The notes beneath the pieces were generated by a model, which worked only from the letters and a program-made list of their open reading frames with translations, searched no databases and was not told where the DNA came from. The position numbers and the translations under genes are program-made. From Prunella strophiata (Eukaryota; Chordata; Aves; Passeriformes; Prunellidae), in NCBI GenBank assembly GCA_036583965.1, contig JAZBQD010000014.1, positions 51,403,626 through 51,467,625 of the forward strand: 64,000 nucleotides of DNA. Reading direction: 5' to 3'. Below are positions 1 through 12,991 of this stretch, piece by piece (within the stretch, counting starts at the first letter, position 1; every line of letters starts with the position of its first letter).

Positions 1-3000
1 TCATTCACTCCCTGAGGCTCTTCTACAATCATTTGTCCTTGGTTTATATGGTAAACAGATCATGTGTCTGACTAAGAAACTGGATAAAATTACTACCAGA
101 CAGGTTTCTAAAAGGCTTTGAGAAGCAGAGCAAAACCAGAATCCTTTTCCTTTAAAAATTAGAAAAAAAAGATAGGGATTGAAAACGTGCAGCATGGAAT
201 AAAACCTAGACATTAGATATTTTTAGATTAATTTACTAATTTTGTAAAAGTTTACTGATTTTGTATGTATGATTATGTGAAAAGGGACAGAGAGAAAAAA
301 TAATATTTTCTATGCTAAATTCAAATCTAGATTAAAATTGAGTTACAGCAGATTTCAGTAACATGGAATCAGTGTCATCTTCTGAAGAAAGTATTAAAAC
401 ATTGTCAAATAAATGACCATTTGGGGACAAGGGTGTATTTAATTAAAAAATATTTAGAAAAAGCCAAACAAAATGGAAAGTTGACACTATATGTGTCATG
501 AAACTGTTTGCATAAGTGTGTCTGTGTGTATGTCTGCAGTGGAGTACTGAAGTCTGCTTTTAGTGTCCTTTTTTGCAGAATTGTCTTCAGGGGCATTAAG
601 CTTACTTTCTTAAAGCCTGATCTTGTCAGTGTTTACATTTAAAAGCCTGGGTGAGAGTTTGTATTTGAGTATTCTCTATGTTTCCAGACTTAGATAAAAC
701 CAGCAGGAGTCATCCAAAATAACTTTTTGAAAAACCTCTAATAAAGCAAGGTGCTGAATACAAATGTTGTGATATTACCAGTTTACATAGCCTTTGAAAT
801 GTTTTGGATCTTTTCCTGATCCTAGATCATGCTGGTTTAATATCTATTTATGTATCTCTACCAACCTGGGGCATCTCATTTGCTTCCCACCTAGTAAATT
901 TCTGTTCTTTATAATTGTATCAGGGTCCACAATTTTATTAAATCATGCAACAAAAAGACTTGAGAAATTTTATTGAAAATTTATTATTAAAGACAGCATA
1001 TACATTTGAACAGCTCCAAATGTAGAGCTGCAGTGACTAAATTAATGCTTGATTTCAGTTTAATTTGCAGTTCCATCATACACTGCATGATAATGCCTTT
1101 CACTGCATGTTTATGTTTTAGTTTAATTTGTTCATTTCCTAAAACATGTCTTTCCTTTCATTTAGAAGCAGGAAAAAAAAACAATAAGTTTTTCTTTCAA
1201 GTTAAGAAGTCTATTAAAGAGGCAAAGCTGAAATAACAATGTTCTATTTCTCCCTGTGGCTAAATAATGCAATAACAAGAAAAAACTGCAAGCTAAATTA
1301 CTTCAAAGGCATTTTTAAGGTAAAAAGGCCTGACACAAATGTATCTTTTAAAAAGAATGTAATCCTGACAGCATGATTTGACTAGGAATCAACAATAACA
1401 TCGCCTTTTAATATATCAAGGTGTACACCCTTAATGATTTATAACTTGAGTGGGAGCTTTTCATATAAATATGCTTATGAATCAGTGCTGCTTTCTTTTA
1501 AGCTTATAGTAAGAATTCTAATAATTCCAACAAATGCAATTCTACTACTTTGAGATTATCACATAGTTTGGGTTTTTATTTGATGGAGGCTTACACAGAA
1601 AAGTAATGCAGATAGCATATTTTAGCCTGAACACAAGTACTGTAAGGCTTCTCAGTTTAAGAAATATGGCCTTTATCACACACTACTTAAGGAAGAAAAG
1701 ATGAAGTTGAATTGATCAAAACAGTTCTGATCTCCTTAATATGAAATCTTTTCCAGTGTCTTCTTCATGCTAAGGCTTGCCATCCTAAGGCAATCTGAAA
1801 GCAATATCTTGTCACAGAAAGCCAAAGTGGATTAAAAAAAAAGAAAATCATCACCACATTATTTCCCCTGTTAGTTTCGGGGCAAAAAGCTGCTTAGTGG
1901 TTTCAAGGTCTCCACACATCCAGTCAGACTCAAAGATTTTCTGGAAGTGAGTTCCTGCAGAGTACTGGCTGACTTTTAGTAGCCAATGGTTAAATGGTTA
2001 AATGCTCTTTGCTGAAGTACTTCAGACATCAGATCCTGAGGTGCCTCAGCATGTGCACATTTCCTCTGCAGGATAAACAGATATTTAGTGATTTAGTGGA
2101 AAATTTGTGGCTTCTTCTAGTCCTTAGTCTTTAGTACTGTTTCTTTCTCAACACTATCTTACCTTTAAAGCATGACAGGTCTGTGAACTACAATGATCTA
2201 AATTCCCAATTTTGGTCTCTGGGGTTGGTTATGTTTTGTATCTTCCTTGCTCCTAATTTGCCAAATCCATGGTTTGCTGCTGCCTCACAAACAGTAAGGC
2301 CATGGTATTACACATCCAGCTGTAGCCCTGAATGATTTTAGCCATGGAGAACCTAAAGTCAAGTTTTTGCATTTTGAACAATAACTTCAATGCAATAATA
2401 ATACTTTGTTATACTGTGGTGGAAGCCTTTTTTCTGACACAGAAATGGATCCTTAGTTCTATTCCTAGGAAGCCTGCATTGTCCAATAAAGAATATCTCT
2501 CTTCTATTGCCTAGAAGAAAAGAAAGAGAAAAAAAAAAATGTGAAGACAAATGCAGTAGAGTCCAGTTTTGCTAGTGGAATGTTGCAAAACAGCATATAC
2601 CTCCCAGATCATGAAACTTCTTTTAAACATATTTATTGTTAGCTTGTTTGTTTAGGGAAAAGTCTTTTTGTTTAGAGAAACTGACATTTTCTTTAAAGTA
2701 CTCTCATTCACATGCTTGGTTTTCTCAGTACAAGCTGATAAGAAGATGCATGAAAAATGTCTATTGAGCAGCAGGGCTTCAGAACTTCAGTTATACGGAA
2801 TGTTGCCAAATCTTGTCACGACTGCTCTGTGTAGTTGGCACCACATTCAACATTTATTCTCCACCTGCTCTGACTGCATTCATTACTTACAGAAATCTAC
2901 ACAGAGAACACTTGAAGAATCTGAGATAGAGAATAAAAAAAAAAAATCCATATAGTTTTTACCTGAGTCTGGAAACAAATAATGCAAAGATTTTTGATTT

Positions 3001-5537
3001 GGTTTTTTGCATGTGTGCTATATGTTTGTGGCCATTCAGGACTCAATTGTAATATTTAATGTGCACATTTTATCACAATATACACAAACTTCTAATTTTT
3101 AAAATGACACAGCAAAATCAAAAGCTTTCATCTTGTTCCTAAAACATGTTGAAAGGGTTTGTGCCAAGTTAAGATCAAAAGCAGGTTGAGTCTATTTTTC
3201 TTTTTCACTTGTGTCTCAGCTTTTGAAAAGCAAGTTGTTCCTGATTTTCTTTTACCTTTTTTAATTGGCAACTGGTAAAACAGCCAGGCTGCTAGAAAAT
3301 GAAACAAGTTCTTCCAGAAAGGATTTGTCCAGCATACTTTATGAAAAGTATATTAAAAAACTCAAAAAAAAGACCTGACTCACACAAGCATCACATTGCA
3401 TTTGTACTCTCACATGCCTTGAAACAAGTATCAGATGGTGATATTTCTTGATCATAGGGATATGAGACAGTCTTGAGCTGATAAAACAGCCTGATGCTGT
3501 GTAAAATCAATCTTTAAAGATATGCACAACTTTCTTAATTTTCCATTTTTAAGTGCAAAAACTATTTTCAGTTAATGCATATTTCTGATTATATTAAAAA
3601 AATTATTATACACTATTTAGAAAAAAGCTGTGATATGATGCAGCTAAACTAATAAAATATGTGTGAATCCCTAGTAATTGAAACATGAAATACATAAGAA
3701 TGAATGCACAGGAATGGAAGACTGATATTTCTCTTTGCAGAATCACTGATTGAACTTCTTTGCCTGTCCTATCTTTTTTTTAAGAGATAGGGAAAAAGAA
3801 ATATTTTTAAAAAATATTTATAATGTTGCTATTTATTATTATGTGATTTGTCTTCCATTTTACCATTTGAGGCCAGAGTTTCCACTGGTTAGATATCTCA
3901 AGGCTGAAAGAAAACTAAATTTAAAGAGCTTTTTGGATTGCAGCCCTAATTGTTTTGCATAGTTGCTACATTAGGAGAACCTAAATTCCTATCTTATTTC
4001 TGTTTCACAGGTATAAGATAAGGAACAGAAAGCTTTTTAAGTGCCCAGAAGATCAGTGAAATATTTTCTTCTACACTACAAATAAACATAAATGATTTCC
4101 AGTTTATTTGTCACAGCAGAGCAGGCAGGGCTGTTCTGTCACCAAGTTTGTCCCAGATCAGCTCAGGCTCCAAGAAGGCTCAGCCTGCATTGTCTCAGTT
4201 ACCTGTGAACTTATGCAAATCATGGAGTAGGGCCAGACATTTAACATATTTACCACTGTATTATAATCTCAGTGTTTCACTATGCATCATATATCATTAT
4301 ATGGACTTCCTTGGTTCTGGTGTAATATTATTTTAAAGATACAAAAGTATAATTTTTCAGACAGTGAAAAGCCATGTCCATGCATACACAAACTTTGGAT
4401 GGAAAAATAAACTTGTTATGGTAACAACCAGTGTTGTTATGGATGAATGAATAAAGAACTATTGAATCCTTAAAGACACAAAGCCATTTGTGCTTGGTTT
4501 TTTTGGGGGTAGAATGTATTGCTCTATTTTGTCAGAACTATCATGTGATGGTTTTATAGACCAATAATAATACAACACAAGCAGTATTTTGATGAGAGTG
4601 CAACAATGAAGCATCACTTCTTTCACATTTTGAAATGAGAACTCTTTTTGCCATTCTATTTGCATTTCATGTGCATAATGCATCTAAAGTAGTCTGAATT
4701 TACAACATGAATTTATCACAAACTAAAAAAGATGAGCTCATGTCTAAGCTTTACATTTTATGCTTTCTAAATATGTCAAGCAATAATCATACTCTCCACA
4801 CAGAGTTGGATTATGAGTCAGTAGCTAATTCAAGGACTAACTATTGTTTATCCATACCTGCACAAGAAATGAAAATCTTATATTTCATGTTCTTGGTCTC
4901 TTTCTATCATTTTCTGTTCCTTTGGAAACATTAATCTTTTAATTTCCTTTATAATCAAAGTACACTTTTCCCTTTGCATTTTCCAAAGTGAGGCAGAAAT
5001 ATAACAGATTATTCTACAGAAAAGAAACACACAGCAGCTAACCTCAATTCCTTACATTGACTTCCCTATAATTTATTTCATGACAGTTTGCATCACAGCT
5101 GTTTACATCATGAGAGACATCCATTACTAAAGATATTTCTATTTAAGACAAATGGTATTTTATAAGTCTTCTCTGAAACAATATACTTCACTAGTTTTTT
5201 GTGTGTTTTCTGGTTTTCTTTCACTTCTTGCAGAACCTGGATGACAGGTCCATTAGCTACCCAATACTGTATTATATCTGAAATATAACCCTTATTCATA
5301 ATTTAGAGGCTTCAGTAATATGCAATGAAAAGTATGTCAGAAATTATGACATGATATTTAAGAATATATATTCTTTTTTTTTTTCTTGCAGCTGTCTAGA
5401 TTTAATAAAAAAAGAAAGTTTATCACTTTCAGCCTCACTGATGCAATCTTTGTTTGCATGACTGTGCATGGGGACGTGGTGCTCTTCCTGCAACACCCCA
5501 AAGAATTCTTGCAGTTCAGACATTTTCACTGTATTTA
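1..5537. other. AT-rich intergenic sequence, no feature seen
   Basis: I see no gene, LINE, LTR or RNA gene in this stretch. Open frames are all under 100 codons, overlap each other on both strands and have no recognisable domain. Only trivial simple sequence occurs, such as a short repeat of TAAATGG near 1986-2000 and short A or T runs. The composition matches the rest of the non-repeat sequence in the window. Confidence 0.7.
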
Positions 5538-6131
5538 CAGAATTCACAGAATCCACAGAATCACTAGGTTGGAAGAGACCTTCAAGCTCATCAAGTCCAA
5601 CCCATGCCCTAACACCTCAACCAAACCACGGTACCGAGTGCCATATCCAGTCTTTTTTTAAACACATCCAGGGATGGTGACTCCACCACCTCCCCAGACA
5701 AACCATTCCAGTACTTTATCACTCTTTCCATGAAAAACTTTTTCCTAATATCCAACCTGTATTCCCCTTGACACAGCTAGAGACTGTGTCCTCTCATTCT
5801 GTCAGCTGCTGCCTGGTGAAAGAGACCAACCCCCACATGACTACAGCCACCTTTCAGGGAGTTGTAGAGTGATAAGGTCACCCCTGAGTCTCCTTTTCTC
5901 CAGGCTAAACAACCTCAGTCATTCCCCACAGGGCTTGTGTTCCAAGCCCCTCACCAGCCTCGTTGCCTCCTCTGGACACGCTCAAGTGTCTCAATGTCCT
6001 TCCCAAACTGGGGAGCTCAGAACTGGACACAGCACTCAAGGTGTAGCCTCACCAGTGCCCAGTACAGAGGGAGAATGACATTTCTGCTCCTGCTGGCCAC
6101 ACTGCTACCTAATACAGGTCAGGATGCCGTA
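5538..6131 (-). mobile_element. CR1 LINE, 5'-truncated 3' end
   Basis: On the minus strand this reads as the 3' terminal part of a chicken-repeat-1 (CR1) non-LTR retrotransposon. On the plus strand it opens with the reverse-complemented CR1 tail, repeated CACAGAAT-like octamers at 5541-5562, then GGTTGGAAGAGACCTTCAAG. The rest follows the CR1 3' region in order, including the plus-strand phrases 'ctccttttctccaggctaaac' at about 5889 and 'gaactggacacagcactcaag' at about 6020. Similarity stops near 6131, so the copy is 5' truncated, as most CR1 copies are, and carries no usable reading frame. CR1 normally ends in the octamer repeat rather than poly(A), and that is what is seen. The subfamily cannot be assigned by eye. 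Confidence 0.93.
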
Positions 6132-6369
6132 TTTGCTCCTCTAGACCTCTTCCTGTTTAAGTTGCAATTTTTATGGGTATGTGTTTAATTGAGGGAGAAC
6201 ACTAAGACAGGTATTTAAGGTTGATAATATACTTAGCTTATTTGAAACTCCTTTCATATGTGAAGGCTGTTAAAAGGCATGGTTCACCATTTTTTTATTT
6301 CATTTACAAAAATATGGGCATTAGAGATCTCAAGTGAAGAATTTCACCATCGTTTTGCAGAGGATCTCT

Positions 6370-6780
6370 GCCTCCTCCTTGTCAGGGCCCTAAGGGGCCC
6401 TTAATGGCTTTGTGGTCCTTATATCATCCCCCTCCCCTATCCAAGGCCAGGGGCCATTCCAACCCCCTGGGGCTGTCAGTCCCTGCCCCAGCAGCCCCAG
6501 AGCAGGGAGTCTTCAGCTCCTTACAGCCCTGCCCTGCCTGGCTTTGAGCACACTGAGCCAGGCCCATCCACACAGGGTGACAGCTTTGCCTGGGGGTTTG
6601 GTTTGTCCCCGTCCCCAGGGAGGTGCAGGCTGCCCTGCTCCTGGCTGGGGTTTGGGATGGGCCCTGGCAGCTGAGCTCTGGCCTGCCCAGTGCTGTGGGG
6701 ACCAACCCATGTTCTGCTGCCACTTCCAGAGAGAGGCAGACCTGCCTGGCACCATGGCACTGCCCCTACAGTGAGGTTTC
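6370..6780. other. GC-rich block of unknown origin
   Basis: This ~400 bp block is much richer in G+C than its surroundings. It starts with a near-palindrome of GGGCCC and GGGGCCC around 6385-6401 and is rich in CCCTG and CAGG words. Several overlapping frames of 70-120 codons cross it on both strands, which is what GC-rich, stop-poor DNA gives. None has a recognisable domain. It ends about 30 bp before the SINE at 6810. It may be a piece of an unrecognised repeat, such as an LTR or the interior of an older element, but I could not match it to anything. Confidence 0.4.
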
Positions 6781-6809
6781 CATGGAACACATGGAGACCA
6801 TTTCCTCTT

Positions 6810-6946
6810 GGCCATTCACTTGGTCAGAGCACTGGTGCTAATAACATCAGGGTCCTGAGTTCAATCCCTGCATGGGCCATTCTCTCAATAGCTGGACTTG
6901 ATGGATCCTTCAGGGTCCCTTCCAACACAGAATCTGTGATTATGTA
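6810..6946 (+). mobile_element. tRNA-Ile/CR1 composite SINE (TguSINE1-like)
   Basis: The 5' part (6810-6879) resembles tRNA-Ile. It has GGCC at 6810-6813 able to pair with GGCC at 6875-6878, an anticodon region 'gctaataac' with AAT at 6840-6842, and a polymerase III B-box match GTTCAATCC at 6859-6867. The D-arm and A-box region is shortened and degenerate. From about 6888 the sequence becomes a CR1 3' tail: 'ctggacttgatggatcc', then 'gggtcccttccaac' and a final 'aatctgtgattatg'. A tRNA-Ile head with a CR1 tail is the known layout of TguSINE1 in passerine birds, which is mobilised by CR1 machinery. This copy is diverged and shows no clear target-site duplication. Confidence 0.82.
6859..6867 (+). 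promoter_or_regulatory. RNA polymerase III B-box in SINE
   Basis: GTTCAATCC fits the B-box consensus GWTCRANNC at the position expected for the T arm of the tRNA-like head. The matching A-box is damaged, so promoter activity is doubtful. Confidence 0.6.
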
Positions 6947-9900
6947 TAACATAGCATCACCATGCTGGCTGGGGACTGATTTAAATGTGACCAAAGCATC
7001 ATCACAGCACCAACCTGCCATGTGATGTTGACTCTCCTGGGACCAGTGTAGCTGCTTTCCATATGTGTTGGTAGCACCAGGCTGCATGCTCTATTTGGTT
7101 CTTCCAGAGGAACCTTAAACTGGCATACCTGTTATGTAAACATCCTTTTCAATTTAATTCCCTTTTTTTTTTTTTTTTTTTTTTTTTTCCTTCATGCAAT
7201 TTGCAGTTAACTATCAGTATGGAAATGATTTCAAGTGATTTAAAAAGTGACTCTTAGATTCATAAACAACTATCTGAATGAGTGGCTGGGTTTTCTGTGA
7301 ATTAAATGCCCAATCAACCTATGTGAATTTTCACATACAGTAAAAGAGTTACCTAATGGGATATGCATCTTCATTTTCTCTACAAATAAACAACCTTGAG
7401 AGTTTTCTTTTGAAAGGCTTTGTCCCTATTCTCCATCCTCTTGATAACTGTTTTACCATCATGTTTTTCTTTATCTTGTCTGTAGGAATTTGATTCAGTT
7501 TCCCCCACAAAATGGCTAGTGACTTTTGGAATGGCTGTTAGTATCACACTTGGCCTTTAGTTGCAGGTTCTGACAGGAGTATATCTATCAAAGTTCCTTT
7601 GTTCACCAGCCAAAGCTGATGGATCAGATGACCTAAAATGCTCTAGATTACAGCAGCTGGCCACAGAAAGACAACTAAATAAATTCAGACCACTCTTTCT
7701 TTTTCTTTGCTTCTATTAAGACTCTCTCTACTGAAAGCACATTTTGAGATTAAGATAATTAACTATACACCTTTACACATGAGCAAGCTCTGAAATTCAA
7801 TTACAGACAATGAAGCCATGGATCTTTCAAAGCAATTGGCTGCTAAAGATATCTATCCTTTGCCATTTGATGTCATTTACCTATTTTGAAACCCTCTGTG
7901 ACATCTCTTAGCTGTTTTTCCAGCAATCACAAGCTTGTGATATCAAGCAATACACAAGAGCATTTTACTTTATTAGCAATTATAAGAACCAGAATAACCA
8001 GACACTATACTTTAACCCAGATGATGATTATTTGTGTATTCCTGACCTCAACATCCAGGTCTGCTCTACAATACTCTAACTGGGTAGATTCCTGCAGTGT
8101 TTCTCAGACTTCAGATACAATTTTGTTTGTTCATATGCTTATTTTGTGTTGGAGTTTTTGCCTCCAGAAAACAATATAAGCAACATCCAATACATTTTAT
8201 TTATTTTTTTATTTTTTTTTTGCCATGAAGGAACCCAAGGAGAATATGTCTACAGTTATGCTGCAATTTCTTCCCAGTGAAGTTCTTAGTCTGCCACACT
8301 GTTTCCTTCTGTTTGACACAATATCAGTTGTGCTTATTTTACATTCTGTCATGTTTAACTCTTTGTTGAATATCATGCCATGCACAGTCCTAGAGTATCT
8401 GATTGCCTCTTCCACTCTTGGTCTAACCAGAAAGAAAGAGAATAAATGCAATACTTGACAAACCCCTTGGAACAAGGCACAGTCCATATAGAAAAAAAAT
8501 GACTGCAGGCTCAAAGAAATAGCTGTTTTTCTTACAATCCTCCATCTTAAGTAAGTCCTGTTATGTGTCAGCCAGCTGCATATCCTGCACACTGTAGTAT
8601 CTACAGAGGCAATAAGCCCCTGTGTTTAAAACTGGGTCTTACCTCAGGCACCTGTTTTACAGAGAACTGAAGTAACAACTACTTTGAATCATGATGTGAA
8701 TCCCACCACTGGTGTTTATTCCTAAGAATTGAGTCTCTTTGCAAACAGCCTAAAAAGCTGAGACAGTGGTTAGTGATAGAATATTAGTAGCTAGAGATTC
8801 TGAGCATGCAAGAATGTTTATTTTCAGAAAAAGTAGATTAAAAAAACATGAGATAATATCTTGTTACCCTCCAATACTGCTTGCAAAGTTCTGACTGAAT
8901 TTGAAGGATTTCTCCTACAGTCCCTGAGCTGACAATCATACAGACAGCATCTTAGTTCTGCCAGCAGCTAAGACCTCTAAACACAGCAAGGGAGAAATAG
9001 GGCACAAGTAGGCAATAGCAGAACTAGTGCCAGATACTCAGTCTTTCTTATTTTTCTTGGTCATTGTGTAATGGTCAAAATACTATTTTCAAAAGTAATA
9101 AAGCCTAAGCAGAAAAAGTTACCTGAAACTATGCAGAAAACGATACATTTAGTAGAACCAAAAATCTTTAGTTTACTAGTTTTCCTTTTTTATAGTACTT
9201 GTCACCATGGCAGTCAAATGTCTGTAACAGAAAGTGGCATGTGTTGAATTTATTAGATAATGGATCCTCACAAATTGTAGCTAAAAAAAAAAAAAAAAAA
9301 AAAAAATTAAAAAACTTTTTGTCCTAGAAATGTAAATGGAGAGTTCTTGAATTTTTTAAAAGTAGAATGAATGCCAGTGTGTAGATTCTCAGAAAAAAAA
9401 GACGCAAATTCTCTAAAACCCAGTGAAACCCAAATTTTTATCTATTCTTTTCAGGGGAATTCTAGATATCTACTTGTTTTTATCCCTGTTTTTGCCCCTA
9501 TGTAAAACTCTTTCCTTTGAAGTGGCCTGTAGAAATGAACACACAGTAAAAAAAGATTTCAAGGTACTCATCAAGAAGGAATAATACTTCCATATCTTGG
9601 CAAAGTAATTTGTCTGCAGCTTAAATAGCCTGATTTAACTATTTCAAAGTCTGCTAAAAAATTTTGTAACTAGCAGCTGACTCTCAACAATTAATTCACA
9701 AAACATTTTTTATTCTGCATTTGAATCACACTAAATTTCACATTTATTTGAAAACTAAAATGGTTTTCAGCAATAATGATCTTCAAAACTCCAAAGTCTT
9801 CCTTTGGAAAGCTGATTTTTTAAGAGGCACACAATTTTTTTCTCTAATATCCTGACTGTAGAAGCAATTAATTTGTACAGATAATGAAAAGCTGTTGGTT

Positions 9901-10056
9901 TCTAGCCATGCTCCAAATTCTCCCAGTAGAGCAGGACTCCAAAAGGTATTTTGTTTTCTTTTATCTGCAGTAAAATAACATACCTGGGGAGCAGAAATGT
10001 TTAAAATGCTGTATGAATGAACGCAATTTAAAACTCATCCCTTATTCTGAGCACCC
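6947..10056. other. AT-rich intergenic sequence with homopolymers
   Basis: No gene or diagnosable mobile element is seen. There is a T26 run at 7163-7188 and an A24 run at 9283-9306. Birds lack an active L1 that would leave poly(A) tails, so these are best read as simple homopolymers. The frames near 8.2-8.6 kb are short and have no recognisable product. Confidence 0.6.
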
Positions 10057-10960
10057 TGTTGTCTTAGTTAAAGACAATAGTGAAGGGTGGCCACTCCAAA
10101 ATGAGTTACCTCCCCTTTTAGCTTTAACCATTCCCCTTTCATCAATAAAGAGAGACAAATGTGAGAATTGATAAGTGAAAAAATAACAGTTTACTAAAAA
10201 ATGAACCCACAATAGGCAAAAATGACAGTAAATAATCATCAGATACAAAGGTGCTGAATCCTGTGGACTGCCCAGGAACAAAGAAAAAAAAATGGTGGAA
10301 AAAGCCCCTGTATGGCAGGACCCATAAGAGACTGCTTGGTGTAAAGGACCATGGTTTGGAGTTTGTCGTTAGCAACACTGATGAAGCTACTAGCAGAGTT
10401 ATAGCAAGTTCCAAAATGTTATATTGCTGTAAAAAGTCCATACCTTTTTACAAGTTCTGTTCTTAGCAGTGCTGACTCCACCTTTCTTCACCACAGCACT
10501 GCTAACTGAATTCTGTCTTTTCCTTCTTCCTGGTCCCTCCTCTTATATTACTCAAATTCATTGGAGGTACCTGTGTCCTATTAAGGGCACACCTGTTCCA
10601 AATCTTTGTAATCAGACCAGCTGCAACTCTTTAAGAGGGTAAAATTACCTTCAGTAGTCTGAATTATTGCCCACAGGAGTTGATGCTGCATTGTTAGGGA
10701 AAAGAAACAGACTGGCCAGGCACTTGAAACCTCACTACCCTGGCCCTGACTATTCTGGCTCCAGAGATGGGGATTGCCTCCAGCAATCGCGGCCAAAAAA
10801 GGTGCTCCAAAGCTCAGGAAGAAAAAAGGCAAAGTGGAGCTTCTGCCTTGTGCTGCCTCACTAGCACTGCAAGAACAAAAGATAAAGAGGCTCTGTGTGA
10901 GTGTCCTGCAGCTCTCAAAGGGACCCTGGCACCCTGGCCTCACTAACCCAGGGCCAGACA
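10057..10960 (-). mobile_element. Probable solo LTR, family shared with 18.6-19.2 kb
   Basis: The reverse complement of about 10057-10260 aligns with plus-strand 19010-19192. Shared words in order are 'gattatttactg', 'ttagtaaactgttatttttt' plus 'cactta', 'ctttatt' and 'actcatttt'. The proposed minus-strand element begins TGTCTGGCCC and ends GACAACA (plus strand TGTTGTC at 10057, GGCCAGACA ending 10960), so it has LTR-like TGT...ACA ends. The start also resembles the relative at 18636, TGTCATGGCCC. A TATA-like 'aatataagagg' lies on the minus strand near 10540-10552. Flanks (ACCC left, CCCC right) give only a weak target duplication. The right boundary is uncertain, and related sequence may reach about 11050. 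Confidence 0.6.
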
Positions 10961-12367
10961 CCCCAACTCCACTACTGGCTCTCAGGTCTGTAAGAGGCTG
11001 TAGCAGTGTTGGACAGGTTGGCATAGAACAGATATGAGCTCATTTTGGGTTACCTAGGATGCTAGCCTTTAACTGAAGCTAGAGACTAAAGTAATAATTA
11101 CAGATAAAATGTAATTATTACAAGTATCTGTTACAGAATCTAATAGACAAGCAGTCTCATGAACACTCCTAATAAAAATTATGCTAGATAAACTGATAGT
11201 AGAAGGTATAACTCCTTATGAGAAACTGAAGTCTGGGAATAAATTTGGATTTTTAATGCCTGGAGGAGCAGAAGTGGGAAACAGCAGAAAGTTAACAGGC
11301 AGTTTGAGAAGAAAATGAAGAGGTTAACTACCATCAGCAGCTAATAAAGTCGAAGTACATGTCCTTCTATACCATGAGTCCTACTGAAATATTTCCTATT
11401 CTGAAATATGACATTTTTACTCCTGGTCCTCTTTTTATTTTTTTGTTTCATTGGGTGAAATAGACCCACTGAGAGAAAACTAAAAGCAGAAAGGAATGTT
11501 TTCATCTAATGGAAACATTCCCCCCCCCCTCCCCCACTGCACTGTTCTTCCTTTCAAGTCAGTATTTTTGTCTCAGTATATCCCCATGGTAGAATAAGCA
11601 CAGAAGTATTTTGTCCCCAGATCCACCAGAATATGATGGATATTTGTGATTGTCAGGTAAATAACATTGCAGAAAATATTTGATCACATATTTCTTAGAG
11701 CAGAGTTGATTTGCATTGTCCTACAATAAAGTATATGCATAGGGAATTCATGTCTTTGCAGAGTACCCTGTATAGTCATGCCTATTTCTTCTTTGCAAAC
11801 TATTTTCTACGCCTTTGTATTTCAGGAAACGTGCATTCTGGTTTTGTCTGTATAATAACCAAAGGATAATGAATCCAAGACATATTTCAGTAAAGTAAGA
11901 AGCTGTAAATGGAATAACTTCAACAATGGTAGGGAGTTTTGCTCCGTTTTTCAAATAAAAGCTGCATATCTATTGATCTCAAGGGCAGCTCCTTAGGGAA
12001 TAACAGTGGAATCCAGAATTTTTTGTGGGCTGAGAGATGTCTATTACAGTGTTCTAGTGATATCAAACACAGTCAGAGGAAGCTTAAACTATGAAAGCAA
12101 AAAATATTTATTTCATTAATTGATATATTTTATCCTATTCCTTGTTTCTGGATTTTTTTTTCACTTTCTTTCAATTCAGATGTAACCATTTATCCTTCTT
12201 TCCTGCATTGTTGTCTTTTCCTAATGAGCCTCCTTTCTATAATGAATTAACATTAAGACAAGAAGGTGGCTAGTCTGGAGTTTCTGCAATGGGGACTAGT
12301 CCAAACTCAGAGTGTAAACCTCTGGACAATGTGCTGCAAAACTGTACCTGAAATTCGTAACACAGAA
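10961..12367. other. Intergenic sequence, C-rich tract at 11520-11535
   Basis: No gene is recognised. A run of ten C, one T and five C occupies 11520-11535, unusual in this AT-rich context. At 11039-11048 the word CTCATTTTGG is the exact reverse complement of 10096-10105 in the neighbouring LTR. It may belong to a degraded relative or be chance. Confidence 0.45.
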
Positions 12368-12991
12368 TGAACCCAGAAAGGTTTTGGTCAGGGTGGCCAG
12401 AGTGGTCAGTTAGAAAGCCAGTTAGCTTTCTTCACAGTTGCTGGTATGGGGCTGTGTTTTGAATTTTTACTGAACAACAGGTAGATATTACAGAGATCTT
12501 TTTGTTTTTGCTGAAAGGGCTTGCACAGTGCCAAAGTCTCTTCTGCTTTTTGTACTGCCAGGCTGGCAAGGAAATTGGGGATGCTTGGAAGTTTGGAAGA
12601 GGCACAGCTGGGACAGGTGACCCCAACTGACCCAAGGGGTATTCCAGACAATGTGGCATCATGCTTGGTATATAAAGTGGGAGGAAGAAGGAGGAAGGAG
12701 GGACATTTGGAGTGATGGCATTTGTCTTTCCAAGTCCACTGTTACCTGTGACAGGGCCCTGCACTCCTGGAGATGGTTGAAGACCTGCCTGCCAAATGGG
12801 AAGTGGAGAATGAATCCCTTGTTCTGCTTTGCTTGTGTGCACAGCTTTTGCTTTACCTTTTAAAGTGTCTTTATCTCAACCCATGAGTTCTCTGCCTTTT
12901 ACCCTTTTGATTCTCTTCCCAGTCCTACTGGTGGGGGAGTGGGTGGGCTGATGTGTGGGGCTTGGCTGCTGGCTGGAGTTAAACCACAACA
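12368..12991 (-). mobile_element. Solo LTR of an avian ERV (TGTTGTGGTTTAAC type)
   Basis: Read on the minus strand, the element begins TGTTGTGGTTTAACTCCAGC (plus-strand end 12991). It runs through 'gagaactcatgggttgag' and 'gggattcattc' and ends near 'gaccaaaacc' (about 12380). I recognise this order from a widespread avian ERV LTR group, probably ERVL-like, whose copies usually end in a 'CCAAAACCAGCACA'-like sequence. Here the last bases are diverged, so the left end is given approximately. A TATA-like TTTATATA sits inside at about 12669-12676. No internal gag-pol sequence or partner LTR flanks it, so it is a solo LTR. The first ~255 bases align with the plus-strand fragment at 61585. Confidence 0.85.

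Noticed and set aside
6412..6841. Proline- and serine-rich frames of 70-120 codons on both strands
   Set aside because: They lie in a GC-rich block where stops are rare, overlap antisense frames of similar length and have no recognisable domain.
6810..6879. A possible tRNA-Ile gene
   Set aside because: The D arm and A-box are damaged, the acceptor stem pairs only partly, and the sequence runs directly into a CR1 tail. This marks a SINE rather than a working tRNA gene.
10096..11055. Inverted CCAAAATGAG / CTCATTTTGG plus a repeated GTTACCT, suggesting a DNA transposon with terminal repeats and a target duplication
   Set aside because: The GTTACCT copies lie in the wrong order relative to the inverted words: inside at one side, outside at the other. 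The left word is part of an LTR tail shared with 19.1 kb.
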